Source: UBA11612 sp963976395 (GTDB lineage Bacteria > Pseudomonadota > Alphaproteobacteria > Rhodospirillales > Rhodospirillaceae). Taken from it: 64,000 bases of DNA. Below, piece after piece: positions 16,676 to 24,893 of the stretch. Position 1 is the stretch's first letter, and each line of letters opens with the position of its first letter. The stretch is taken from assembly GCA_963976395.1 (NCBI GenBank), contig CAXBLG010000001.1, positions 124,001 through 188,000 on the forward strand, written 5' to 3'. Position numbers and translations under genes: made by a program. The notes beneath the pieces are model-generated. The model had not been told where the DNA came from. It ran no database searches and saw only the letters and a list, made by a program, of their open reading frames with translations.

Positions 16676-17055
16676 TGGAGCGCACTCTCAAACTGACCGT
16701 AATTACGTTTATTGCCGTCACCGTTTCGGCGTGCAGCAGCGATGGAGTGTTGTTTCCCACTCTAACGGAAGACGGGATTGCGTATGAAAAGCCGCCGATT
16801 GTCCTTCGCCAACCAGTGGTGCCGGAAATGCTTGTGCCGTGTAACGGCCACGTTTTGGTCCCGGCGCTCGGCATGATCTTTGTGCGGCGGGGAAGCGAGG
16901 CCCCGGCAACCGGCCAGTATCTTCGGGAGGAACGGTTATCACCGCCGTACCGCGTCATTCCGCCTGACGTGCAGGTAAGCTCGGAACAAAGCCCAAGGCG
17001 CATCAACATCGAAGTCGACAGATTCGACCGTATTACCGGCCTTTTTTGCGGTTAA
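16672..17055 (+). CDS. Lipoprotein with peptidase inhibitor I78-like domain
   Basis: 127 residues; ATG at 16672 overlaps the hldE stop (ATGA). A short signal peptide ends in the lipobox VSAC (C20-21 region), so the mature protein is a lipoprotein. The C-terminal 60 residues follow the I78 inhibitor pattern: PYRVIPPDVQ, RRINIEVDRFDRITGLFCG, where the closing strand ends in the typical C-G. A cysteine in VPCNGHVL may form a disulphide with the last one. I78 proteins inhibit subtilisin-like serine proteases; here periplasmic protease protection is an inference. The family call rests on motif memory only. Confidence 0.65.
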   Translation: MMERTLKLTVITFIAVTVSACSSDGVLFPTLTEDGIAYEKPPIVLRQPVVPEMLVPCNGHVLVPALGMIFVRRGSEAPATGQYLREERLSPPYRVIPPDVQVSSEQSPRRINIEVDRFDRITGLFCG

Positions 17056-17184
17056 ATCCGTCGAAAACCGTGTCTTTACCCAGATTTGGAATCCGCTATG
17101 TTTGCGGCCGTCATCGCACGGCCATCGCACTGCACAATGGTGGTGCGGCGGTGGCAGAGAGCAACGATCTAAAAGGGTGAGCCG

Positions 17185-17724
17185 GTGGTTAACGTTATAA
17201 GAGCCAAGCTTCATGGTGTCAGGGTTACGGGGGCCGATTTACATTACCACGGTTCGATTACCCTGGATCCGGATCATTGCGATCAGGCGGGCATTTATCC
17301 CACCGAGTTCGTTGAGGTGTGGAACAAGAATTCTGGCGCGCGCTTGACCACCTATGTGATTTTTGGGGAGGCCGGTTCGCGTTGCTGTATTCTTAACGGA
17401 GCCGCCGCGCGCACCTGCCAAGTCGGCGACGAGCTGATTATCGCTGCGGCCGAGACGGTTGCGCCAAAAGATCTTTATGAACTGCGGCCGAAGGTGGTGA
17501 CCTTCATGCCGGGCAATGAGATCGACCAGATTCTCGAATACGAAGTATACAAAAGCGAGGCGCGGCCGTTCGATTTTCGGATTGTTGATAAATCTGCGCA
17601 CAAACCGGCCAGCGTGCACAACTATGCCGACGTGAACTTGCGCGCTATCCGCGATGAACTGAAGGCCAAGGGCCTGACCGAGGCGGACATCGATGGGTTC
17701 ATCACTAAATATCTGACGCGGTAA
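17185..17724 (+). CDS. panD: Aspartate 1-decarboxylase with C-terminal extension
   Basis: PanD makes beta-alanine for coenzyme A by a pyruvoyl-dependent decarboxylation. GTG at 17185 follows AAGGG. The self-cleavage site is intact: G23-S24 in LHYHGSITLD, where Ser becomes the pyruvoyl group. TTYVIFGEAGSR and LNGAAARTCQVGDELIIA are also conserved. The family is usually about 115-140 residues; this protein has 179. The extra C-terminus, about 50 residues from DFRIVDKSA on, ends in a helical AIRDELKAKGLTEADIDGF segment I cannot assign. A GNAT gene follows after 26 bases. Confidence 0.85.
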   Translation: MVNVIRAKLHGVRVTGADLHYHGSITLDPDHCDQAGIYPTEFVEVWNKNSGARLTTYVIFGEAGSRCCILNGAAARTCQVGDELIIAAAETVAPKDLYELRPKVVTFMPGNEIDQILEYEVYKSEARPFDFRIVDKSAHKPASVHNYADVNLRAIRDELKAKGLTEADIDGFITKYLTR

Positions 17725-17750
17725 TTAACTGGGCGTGCTATTTTTCAGTC

Positions 17751-18350
17751 ATGTCCCAGGCCGCTTCCGAAACATTGATCCCTCACTTGTCCCTGCCGAT
17801 CACCACGCGGCGGCTTTTGATTCGTGAGTACACGACCGAGGATATTGCGGCTGTTTACAGCTATGTCAAAGATCCGGTCTACTGGCAGTACCAGCGCTCG
17901 GAAGCGCCGACGGAAGAGCAGATCAAGACACTGATCGAATGGGTGGTGCGCGAGCAGTCCGCCTCCCCTCGGTTGCTTTATTTTCTGGCTGCCGCGCGCC
18001 GCGATACGGGCGAGGTTGTCGGCGAGGCTGTTCTTAAAATACTCAATCCGATGGACCGACAGGGTGAACTGGGCTTTGGGGTTGTTCCGAAATTCTGGAA
18101 GCAAGGGTACGGCACTGAAATCGGCCATGCGATTCTTGATGCAGCTTTTGGACAGTTCAAATTGCACCGCGTGAGTGGGCAATGCAGTCCGGACAATAAA
18201 AGCTCAATCCGCGTCATGCAGAAATTGGGCATGGGACGCGAAGGCTTGCTGCGCGATGTGCATTTTGGGCGCGGTAAATGGTGGAGCTCGGTGGTGTACA
18301 GTCTTCTTGAAGCCGAACACGCAAAGTTCAGGAGCATAAAGAAGGATTAA
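17751..18350 (+). CDS. GNAT acetyltransferase, RimJ/RimL type
   Basis: 199 residues with the RimJ/RimL layout: ITTRRLLIREYTTEDIAAVY at the N-terminus, GELGFGVVPKFWKQGYGTE as the acetyl-CoA loop (Q/R-x-x-G-x-G/A variant), and the C-terminal SSIRVMQKLGMGREG. Such enzymes acetylate protein N-termini or small amines and antibiotics; the substrate cannot be read from sequence. It directly follows panD. In enterobacteria a GNAT protein (PanZ/PanM) drives PanD maturation, but that protein is a different, shorter subfamily, so the link is only suggestive. Confidence 0.85.
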   Translation: MSQAASETLIPHLSLPITTRRLLIREYTTEDIAAVYSYVKDPVYWQYQRSEAPTEEQIKTLIEWVVREQSASPRLLYFLAAARRDTGEVVGEAVLKILNPMDRQGELGFGVVPKFWKQGYGTEIGHAILDAAFGQFKLHRVSGQCSPDNKSSIRVMQKLGMGREGLLRDVHFGRGKWWSSVVYSLLEAEHAKFRSIKKD

Positions 18351-18353
18351 GCG

Positions 18354-19751
18354 TTACCAACCGGTGACTATTCGCTCGACCAATTGTTTGACCGAGGGCA
18401 CAAAGCCGTTTTTGTACCAAGGATCTTGACCAAACCGGTAAGCGTTGTGTCCGGCGAACATCAGTTCTTCTTCAATGTTGCCGTCATGGGCGATGTTTTG
18501 CAGGGTCTTTTGGATACAAAAACTGCGCGGGTCGGCTTTGCGCCCGGTTGACCCGCTTTCGCCTTGCGACCAGTTCGAAAATGAGCACGCCGATAAACAA
18601 CCCATACAGGCGCTTTGGTCGCCGCGAATTTCCTCGGCGTTGGTGGGCGTGACAAAAATCAAGGTCGAGTCCGGTGTCTTCAAGGTTTCGGTAAAACCCT
18701 GCGCGATCCAATTTCCCGCACGCGATTTGTCCTCGGAGGTCACGTAGACGTCGCGCTTGCGGGCGCCGATGCTCAGCGGCGTATCATGCGCACCGATTTC
18801 TTCCGTCGTGAACGGAATTTGACGATCGCTGCGGGCCTGCAGGTCGTCCAGAAATTTATTGTGAACGGCGGATGAATAGAATCCGGTAGGACTGAATTTA
18901 TGCAGATGAACGTCTCCCGGATTCAAGCCGACAAGGCGTTTTTTCCAGTCCTGTGAAATCGGGCTTTCAGTGGTCAGCAGCGGTCGGGTGCCGAATTGAA
19001 AGGCGACCGGGCCGACTTCTGGGTTATCGAGCCAATGATCCCATTCGTTCAGCCACCACACGCCGCCGGCCATAATGATCGGCGTCTCGTGCAGCCCGGC
19101 TTCATTCATTACTTTGCGTAAGGCGACGATGCGCGGATACGGATCTTCAGGCTTACGCGGGTCTTCGGAGTTGGACAGACCGTTGTGCCCGCCTGCGAGC
19201 CACGGGTCTTCATAGACCACGCCGCCCAAAAATTCGGCGAACTTAAAATATGCGCGCTTCCACAACGCGCGAAACGCCCGCGCCGAGGAGATGATGGGAT
19301 AATAGTGAATTCGGTAACTGGCGGCGATTTCGGCAAGCCGGTACGGCATGCCGGCACCGCAGGTTACGCCGTGAACAAGATCGCGGCATTTATCGAGAAC
19401 GCCGGTCAGGACACGTTCGGCACCGCCCATCTCCCATAGAATGTTGATGTGCAAGCGGCCTTGGTTGCCGCGTGTTTCGTGGGCAATGCGGGCTTGCTCG
19501 ATACCGCCGTCGATGGCGTAGCGCACCAGCTCTTCATGGCGCTCGCGCCGGGTCCGGCCGCTGTAAATCTGCGGAATAGGCATACCGCCACTATCATATG
19601 AATCGGCGTTGACGCCGGAAAATGTGCCAATACCGCCGGCGGCTGCCCAAGATCCGGAACTTAATCCATTGGATATAGCGACGCCCTTGCCGCCTTCTAT
19701 GATCGGCAGCACTTCCTGACCGGCGATGCGGATGGCGTTAAGCGCCTTCAC
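18354..19751 (-). CDS. Nitronate monooxygenase-like FMN oxidoreductase
   Basis: 465-residue protein of the 2-nitropropane dioxygenase/nitronate monooxygenase superfamily (FMN-binding TIM barrel). Visible: an N-terminal GGKGVAISNGLSSGSWAAAGG loop region, VTCGAGMPYRLAEIA, WLAGGHNGLSNSE in the AGGH-type FMN/catalytic position, and IIMAGGVWW. It is longer than usual and has a C-terminal cysteine group C-x2-C-x3-C (ACMGCLSACSF) that could hold an iron-sulfur cluster or zinc. Convergent with the GNAT gene, 3 bases apart. Substrate unknown. Confidence 0.75.
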   Translation of the reverse strand: MKALNAIRIAGQEVLPIIEGGKGVAISNGLSSGSWAAAGGIGTFSGVNADSYDSGGMPIPQIYSGRTRRERHEELVRYAIDGGIEQARIAHETRGNQGRLHINILWEMGGAERVLTGVLDKCRDLVHGVTCGAGMPYRLAEIAASYRIHYYPIISSARAFRALWKRAYFKFAEFLGGVVYEDPWLAGGHNGLSNSEDPRKPEDPYPRIVALRKVMNEAGLHETPIIMAGGVWWLNEWDHWLDNPEVGPVAFQFGTRPLLTTESPISQDWKKRLVGLNPGDVHLHKFSPTGFYSSAVHNKFLDDLQARSDRQIPFTTEEIGAHDTPLSIGARKRDVYVTSEDKSRAGNWIAQGFTETLKTPDSTLIFVTPTNAEEIRGDQSACMGCLSACSFSNWSQGESGSTGRKADPRSFCIQKTLQNIAHDGNIEEELMFAGHNAYRFGQDPWYKNGFVPSVKQLVERIVTGW

Positions 19752-19936
19752 GCGGAATGCTCCGTTTCGAAAGGGTTTGAATGTGACCTGGGGACCTGTC
19801 CCCGTCTGCTGCCATTGTCACGACCATTTCCGGCAGCCGACTTGCGAGGGCAATATAGGGCCTTAAAGTCTGCAAACCAAGAAAACTCGGCTAAACCTTT
19901 CATATTGGCCATGAATTTGCGCACGTTTCTCATATC

Positions 19937-20668
19937 CTAAGCTGCGGCTTTAAGCATTTCGCCGGGGATGTCGGTGAAAACAGCTTCCACGCCCCAGGCG
20001 AAAAGTTCAGCCGCACGTGCCGGATCGTTCACTGTATAGGCCAATACCGCATAACCGGCGCCACGCATTTCGGCGATGCTGTCAGATGTGAGGTGCAGGT
20101 GATTGCCATTGAAGGTGGTGAGCTCCAGGGTTTTGGCGATCTCTTCCCAATTATCCGGGCGGTGGTTGAAGATCAGTCCGCGCGGCCATTTGGGTAGTAA
20201 TTCCTTAGCCGCAGCGACAGCCTGGAGCGAAAAACTTGAAATCAGCGGTACGGGCGCATTGGTTGGCCAGCAAGCGTCTGCAATGGGCAGTGCACAGGTC
20301 GCGAGATCAACTTCGCGCCCAGGATCAACTTTCAATTCCATATTAAACCCGAGGTTTAGATCCGTCAGGGTTTCGAGTGTTTCTTCAAGAGTGGGAATCG
20401 GTTCGCCGCGAAATTCGGGGGCAAACCAGCCGCCCGCATCGAGGGCGCTGAGTGTATCGAACGGGGCTTCGCAAACGAGTCCTGCGCCGTCTGAGGTGCG
20501 TTCTAATGTGTCGTCGTGAAAAATGATGACGCGGTTGTCGACGGTGAGCGCCGCGTCAAACTCCACCCACTTTGCGCCCTCCGCAGCCGCCCGACGGAAC
20601 GACGCCAGAGTATTCTCTGGCGCCGCCCGGGGCGAACCACGGTGCGCTATGATGCGCGGTATCTGCAC
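19937..20668 (-). CDS. Glycerophosphodiester phosphodiesterase
   Basis: GDPD-type phosphodiesterase releasing glycerol-3-phosphate and an alcohol from deacylated phospholipids. The GTG start at 20668 gives VQIPRIIAHRGSPRAAPENT, the canonical N-terminus (HRG, PENT). Further signatures are KWVEFDAALTVD and VIIFHDDTLERTSDGAG, with metal ligands E and D and catalytic H. 243 residues, typical for UgpQ-like cytoplasmic enzymes; no signal peptide. A longer frame would overlap the pnp end by 65 bases and is rejected. It starts 13 bases after pnp. Confidence 0.88.
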   Translation of the reverse strand: MQIPRIIAHRGSPRAAPENTLASFRRAAAEGAKWVEFDAALTVDNRVIIFHDDTLERTSDGAGLVCEAPFDTLSALDAGGWFAPEFRGEPIPTLEETLETLTDLNLGFNMELKVDPGREVDLATCALPIADACWPTNAPVPLISSFSLQAVAAAKELLPKWPRGLIFNHRPDNWEEIAKTLELTTFNGNHLHLTSDSIAEMRGAGYAVLAYTVNDPARAAELFAWGVEAVFTDIPGEMLKAAA

Positions 20669-20681
20669 GGCGAGTCGGGGA

Positions 20682-22817
20682 TCAGCCTTCTGCGGCTGGC
20701 TCGGCGGCAGCCGTGTCGAGATCTTGGCCGGTGGCTTGGTCAACACGCTTCATGCTGAGCTTGACCTTGCCGCGATCGTCGATGGCCAAACATTTCACCT
20801 TAACCGTATCGCCTTCCTGCACGACATCGCCGACTTGCCCGACGCGCTCTTGCGCCAGCTCGGAGATGTGCACAAGACCGTCACGCTTGCCCATGAAATT
20901 GACGAAGGCGCCAAAGTCCATAAGCTTGACGACTTTACCGGTGTAGATCACGCCCACTTCCGGCTCGGCAACAATGTCGCGGATACGTCTGACCGCCTCT
21001 TCCATCATCTCCTGATCGGCGGAGGCCACGCGCACGGTGCCGTCGTCCTCGATGTCGATCTTGGTGCCGGTGGTTTCCTGCAACTCGCGAATTACCTTGC
21101 CGCCGGTGCCGATGATGTCGCGGATCTTATCCTTGGGGATGTTCAAGGTGGTGATGCGCGGCGCATGATCGGCCACGCTGTCGCGCGCACCTGTCATGGC
21201 TTTCGACATCTCGCCGAGAATATGCAGGCGTCCGTCCTTGGCTTGGTTAAGGGCGATCTCCATGATCTCTTTGGTGATGGAGGTGATCTTGATGTCCATC
21301 TGCAGCGAGGTGACGCCCTGATCTGTTCCGGCCACTTTGAAGTCCATGTCGCCGAGATGATCTTCATCGCCGAGAATGTCGGAAAGAACGGCAAAGTCGT
21401 CGCCCTCTTTGATCAGACCCATGGCGATGCCAGCCACAGAGCGCGGCAACGGTACACCCGCATCCATCATCGAGAGCGAGGTGCCGCAAACAGTGGCCAT
21501 GGACGATGAGCCGTTGGACTCGGTGATTTCGGAAACAACTCGCAAGGTATAAGGAAAATCTTCCTTGCCCGGCAGGATCGGCTTAATGGCGCGCCATGCC
21601 AGCTTGCCGTGACCGATCTCACGCCGGCCCGCGCCACCCATGCGGCCTGTCTCACCCACCGAATACGGCGGGAAGTTGTAGTGCAGCATGAAGTTTTGGC
21701 GGTATTCGCCTTCCAGCGCGTCGATGATCTGCTCGTCTTGCCCGGTACCTAGGGTCGTCGTCACCAAGGCCTGGGTTTCGCCGCGTGTAAACAGCGCCGA
21801 GCCATGGGTCCGCGGTAGAATACCGACTTCGATTTCGATCGGGCGAACGGTTTTTGTATCACGCCCATCGATACGTACGCCGGTCTTGAGAACGTTACCG
21901 CGCACAACGGCGGATTCCATTTTCTTGAACACGCCGCCAGCAACTGCAATTTCGTCGGCGGTTTCGCCGAGGCTTTCGATCGCTTTGGCTTTCACGGCCC
22001 CAACAGCAGCATACCGCTCTTGCTTGATCGGGTTCTTGTAGGCTTCGGCTAGTTCATCCGCAAACGCTTCGAATTTCCCTTTGACGACGGCAACGGCTGC
22101 CGGCTCGGGTGTGAGATCGAAAGGCTCTTTTGCGCACATTTCGGCCAATTGAATGATGGCCTGAATCACCGGCTGCATTTGCTCGTGGCCAAAGGTGACC
22201 GCACCAAGCATGACCTCTTCGGACAGTTCCTTGGCCTCGGACTCGACCATCAGCACGCCTTCGCGTGTTCCGGCCAAAACCAAATCAAGCGCAGAGCCTG
22301 TAACGTCTTCCATAAACGGATTGAGTACATATTTTCCATCGACGTAGCCAACGCGCGCGCCGGCCACGGGCCCCATGAACGGAATACCCGAAATAGTGAG
22401 GGCCGCAGACGCGCCGATCATGGCGATGATGTCGGGATCATTCTTCAAATCGTGCGACAGCACCGTACAAACGACCTGCGTTTCATTGCGGTAGCTGGAA
22501 TGAAACAGCGGGCGAATGGGGCGGTCGATCAGGCGTGAGGTAAGAGTCTCTTTCTCTGTCGGCCGACCTTCGCGCTTGAAGAACCCGCCGGGAATTTTGC
22601 CGGCAGCGGATGTTTTCTCTTGGTAGTTGACGGTAAGCGGAAAGAAATCAATGCCGGGCTTCGGCGACCTTGCGCCGACCGCGGTGCAGAGCACCGAGGT
22701 GTCGCCGTAGGTGATCATCACGGCTCCATCGGCCTGGCGGGCGATCTTACCGGTTTCCAAAACCAGTTTGCGTCCGCCCCAATCGAGTTCTTTACGGTGT
22801 ACGTTAAACATAGACAT
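20682..22817 (-). CDS. pnp: Polynucleotide phosphorylase
   Basis: 3'-5' phosphorolytic exoribonuclease and degradosome partner. 711 residues from ATG at 22817, preceded by AAGGA. Two RNase PH-like domains (first MFNVHRKELDWGGRKLVLETG; second TRGETQALVTTTLGTGQDEQ, FPPYSVGETGRMGGAGRREIG, SNGSSSMATVCGTSLSMMDAG with the catalytic region), then a KH domain (IRDIIGTGGKVIRELQ) and an S1 domain (YTGKVVKLMDFGAFVNFMGKRDGLVHISEL). Downstream of rpsO, as in most bacteria. Confidence 0.98.
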   Translation of the reverse strand: MSMFNVHRKELDWGGRKLVLETGKIARQADGAVMITYGDTSVLCTAVGARSPKPGIDFFPLTVNYQEKTSAAGKIPGGFFKREGRPTEKETLTSRLIDRPIRPLFHSSYRNETQVVCTVLSHDLKNDPDIIAMIGASAALTISGIPFMGPVAGARVGYVDGKYVLNPFMEDVTGSALDLVLAGTREGVLMVESEAKELSEEVMLGAVTFGHEQMQPVIQAIIQLAEMCAKEPFDLTPEPAAVAVVKGKFEAFADELAEAYKNPIKQERYAAVGAVKAKAIESLGETADEIAVAGGVFKKMESAVVRGNVLKTGVRIDGRDTKTVRPIEIEVGILPRTHGSALFTRGETQALVTTTLGTGQDEQIIDALEGEYRQNFMLHYNFPPYSVGETGRMGGAGRREIGHGKLAWRAIKPILPGKEDFPYTLRVVSEITESNGSSSMATVCGTSLSMMDAGVPLPRSVAGIAMGLIKEGDDFAVLSDILGDEDHLGDMDFKVAGTDQGVTSLQMDIKITSITKEIMEIALNQAKDGRLHILGEMSKAMTGARDSVADHAPRITTLNIPKDKIRDIIGTGGKVIRELQETTGTKIDIEDDGTVRVASADQEMMEEAVRRIRDIVAEPEVGVIYTGKVVKLMDFGAFVNFMGKRDGLVHISELAQERVGQVGDVVQEGDTVKVKCLAIDDRGKVKLSMKRVDQATGQDLDTAAAEPAAEG

Positions 22818-23180
22818 GTCTTTTTGTTCCTTATCCCTCACGGACCGGCACCGGATTGTGCACTCGGCTCACCGTCAGCGGCCTACCCATGTAGGCAAAA
22901 ACGGTCAGAGGTAGCGAGCCGGGATTTCGATCCCGCGCGGGCTCTTTTCATGCCCACGCAACCTTATTCGAAGAGGCCGCACGTGCAGCACCTCCGGTTC
23001 ACCAAACACAGCACCTCTCTGGGGCGCTATGTATTCTCATCCGCGGATTGCGGACGACAGCGATTAATACTTTTTCAGAAAACCGCTCGCTGCTTTACGG
23101 CAGCACCAAGAGCACCCGCTTGCTGATGTGCAAGGGGCGTTCAAAGTGCGTAACCGCCGGTCAACTGAAACAACAAATAT
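22818..23180 (-). other. rpsO-pnp spacer with hairpins, 363 bp
   Basis: No gene found. On the minus strand the transcript from rpsO to pnp would form at least two hairpins: GCCTAC/GTAGGC at 22881-22896 with a 4-base loop, and a larger one at 22916-22944 where GGGAT/ATCCC closes a 4-base loop and GAGCC/GGCTC extends the stem. In enterobacteria the same spacer carries the RNase III site through which PNPase limits its own synthesis, so these are good candidates for a pnp leader of that kind. The T-arm-like look of the second hairpin is not part of a tRNA. Confidence 0.5.
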
Positions 23181-23450
23181 CTAGCGCCGGATTCCGAGAC
23201 GTGAAATTAGGTTCTCGTAGCGTTCTTGAGAACGGCTTTTCAGGTAATCAAGCATCCGTCGGCGTTGCGCAACCATCATCAAAAGGCCGCGCCGAGAATG
23301 GTTGTCCTTGGCGTGATCTTTAAAATGTTCGGTCAGGTTTTTGATGCGCTCTGTCGTGATGGCCACTTGAATTTCGGGCGACCCCGTATCGCCGTCTTTG
23401 GTGGCGAATTCTTTGATGAGCTCTTGCTTGCGCTCTTGGGTAATCGACAT
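23181..23450 (-). CDS. rpsO: 30S ribosomal protein S15
   Basis: 89 residues from ATG at 23450 with AAGGAGTACCCG upstream. Normal length. Conserved GDTGSPEIQVAITTERIKNL, HFKDHAKDNHSRRGLLMMV and RRRMLDYLKSR. S15 binds 16S rRNA helices 20-22 early in small-subunit assembly. It lies between truB and pnp in the order truB-rpsO-pnp; a longer frame to 23543 would run into truB and is rejected. Confidence 0.98.
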   Translation of the reverse strand: MSITQERKQELIKEFATKDGDTGSPEIQVAITTERIKNLTEHFKDHAKDNHSRRGLLMMVAQRRRMLDYLKSRSQERYENLISRLGIRR

Positions 23451-23467
23451 CGGGTACTCCTTAAAGG

Positions 23468-24394
23468 CTAAGTGTTTAGAACGCGGACGGGACGGACCAT
23501 GCCGTTCTCGACCTCGGCCAGCGCAATCAGCGTGTCTCCGCATAAAGCCTGCACGGTTGTGCCGGGCTCAAGTCCGGGAACGGCGCTGCGTTTGACCACC
23601 GGCCATAAGGCAATGGATTGTCCGAGGGTCATGCGGCGGGCCTCTTCGTCCGACAGGGCCAGGGCCGGGATGTCGTCCAGCACGGTCTTGATCGGAAGAA
23701 GGCATTCGGAAGCGGCGGCTTTATGCCCCAGGGCTTCCAGCTTTTCCAGTGAAATCGCCCCGGACTCCACAAATGGGCCGCATTGGGTGCGTCTTAACCG
23801 GGTAATGTGTCCAAAGGTGCCAAGGGTTCGGGCGAGGTCGCGGACCAGCGCGCGCACATAGGTGCCTTTGCCGCACTGAACCCGGAAGCGGGCGCGGTCG
23901 GCATCTAAGGCCTCAAGCAGCTCAAACCCATGTACGGAAACTGTTTTTGCGGTCAGAGCCAGGGGCTGCTTGTTGCGGGCGAGATCATAGGCCCGCTGCC
24001 CGTTAACCTTTACGGCCGAGTAATCAGGGGGGATTTGCTCGATTTCGCCGATAAACTCGCCTAACGCCGCGATAATATCGGCTGTGGCAGGACGCACTTC
24101 AGAGGTTTCAACGACTGTCCCGTCGCGGTCGTCCGTGTCTGTTCGCCCTCCCCAGAGGACGTCGAACTCATAGGCTTTGCGGCCATCCATTGCGAAACTG
24201 ACAGTTTTAGTGGCCCAGCCCAGGGCAATCGGCAGAATGCCGGTGGCGAGCGGATCCAGCGTACCGCCGTGCCCGGCCTTAGCAGCATTCAAGGCCGCTT
24301 TGACCCTGGCGACAACCTTTGCGGCTGTAATGCCTTCGGGCTTATCAATGGCGAGCCATCCGTTGATGTTCTCGCCCCGTTGTTTACGCGCCAC
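23468..24394 (-). CDS. truB: TruB, tRNA pseudouridine-55 synthase
   Basis: 308 residues from GTG at 24394, which sits behind GGAGG and overlaps the end of rbfA by 11 bases. Pseudouridylates U55 in the T-loop of most tRNAs. Signatures: NGWLAIDKPEGITAAKVV, KAGHGGTLDPLATGILPIALG with the catalytic Asp of GGTLDP, and GKAYEFD-like motif RKAYEFDVLWG. A longer frame to 24529 would cover rbfA and is not used. Confidence 0.96.
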   Translation of the reverse strand: MARKQRGENINGWLAIDKPEGITAAKVVARVKAALNAAKAGHGGTLDPLATGILPIALGWATKTVSFAMDGRKAYEFDVLWGGRTDTDDRDGTVVETSEVRPATADIIAALGEFIGEIEQIPPDYSAVKVNGQRAYDLARNKQPLALTAKTVSVHGFELLEALDADRARFRVQCGKGTYVRALVRDLARTLGTFGHITRLRRTQCGPFVESGAISLEKLEALGHKAAASECLLPIKTVLDDIPALALSDEEARRMTLGQSIALWPVVKRSAVPGLEPGTTVQALCGDTLIALAEVENGMVRPVRVLNT

Positions 24395-24830
24395 CGGAGT
24401 CCTCCGCAGAACCCTCGGAAGACTCTTCTGATTGCTCATCGTCCGGCGTCGCCAGATCGCGCGCAACTTCCGGTTTGTGAAGCAAGCGGGAAATGTGTTC
24501 GGCCTCATCGAAGGTGGTATCAGCGGCAAAAACCAGATCGGGAATGAACCTCAGTTTCACCCGCTTGGCCATCTCGCGGCGCAGGTACGGTTTGACCCGT
24601 TGCAACCCGGCTAAAATGGCACCGGAGTCGCCGCCGCCCAGAGGAACAATATAAACGCGCGCATGGCGTAGATCGGGACTGGGTCGAACTTCCGTGACCG
24701 TCAGGTGCACGCCGGCGAGGTCGGGGTCGCGGAATGTCTCGCGTTCAAAAATCCAGGCGAGTGCATGACGCAGCTCTTCGCCAATACGCAATTGACGCTG
24801 GCCCGGAGTCTTGGACCGTTGTTTCGCCAT
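24384..24830 (-). CDS. rbfA: RbfA, 30S ribosome-binding factor
   Basis: 148-residue KH-fold assembly factor for the small subunit, needed for 16S 5'-end maturation. The N-terminus QRQLRIGEELRHALAWIFE and VHLTVTEVRPSPDLRHARVYI are standard. The C-terminus carries an acidic, Ser-rich tail (DDEQSEESSEGSAEDSGGA) as in several alphaproteobacteria. Order infB-rbfA-truB is conserved. Confidence 0.95.
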   Translation of the reverse strand: MAKQRSKTPGQRQLRIGEELRHALAWIFERETFRDPDLAGVHLTVTEVRPSPDLRHARVYIVPLGGGDSGAILAGLQRVKPYLRREMAKRVKLRFIPDLVFAADTTFDEAEHISRLLHKPEVARDLATPDDEQSEESSEGSAEDSGGA

Positions 24831-24893
24831 AGGATATTCCCTTGATGTGCGGCCCGTCTGCGAGCCGCAGGGCGCTTTAAGTGCCGCGCCGCC

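Noticed and set aside
19748..19933. 61-codon minus-strand frame overlapping the start of the nitronate monooxygenase-like gene
   Set aside because: No recognisable content or ribosome site; its end is low-complexity intergenic DNA containing a small GGGGAC-CT-GTCCCC palindrome (19790-19803).
20523..21509. 328-codon plus-strand open frame
   Set aside because: Antisense shadow of pnp; its His/Asp/Gly-rich composition is the usual product of reading a high-GC gene backwards.
22916..22944. T-arm-like GGGAT-TTCG-ATCCC suggesting a tRNA
   Set aside because: No anticodon arm, D arm or acceptor stem can be drawn around it.
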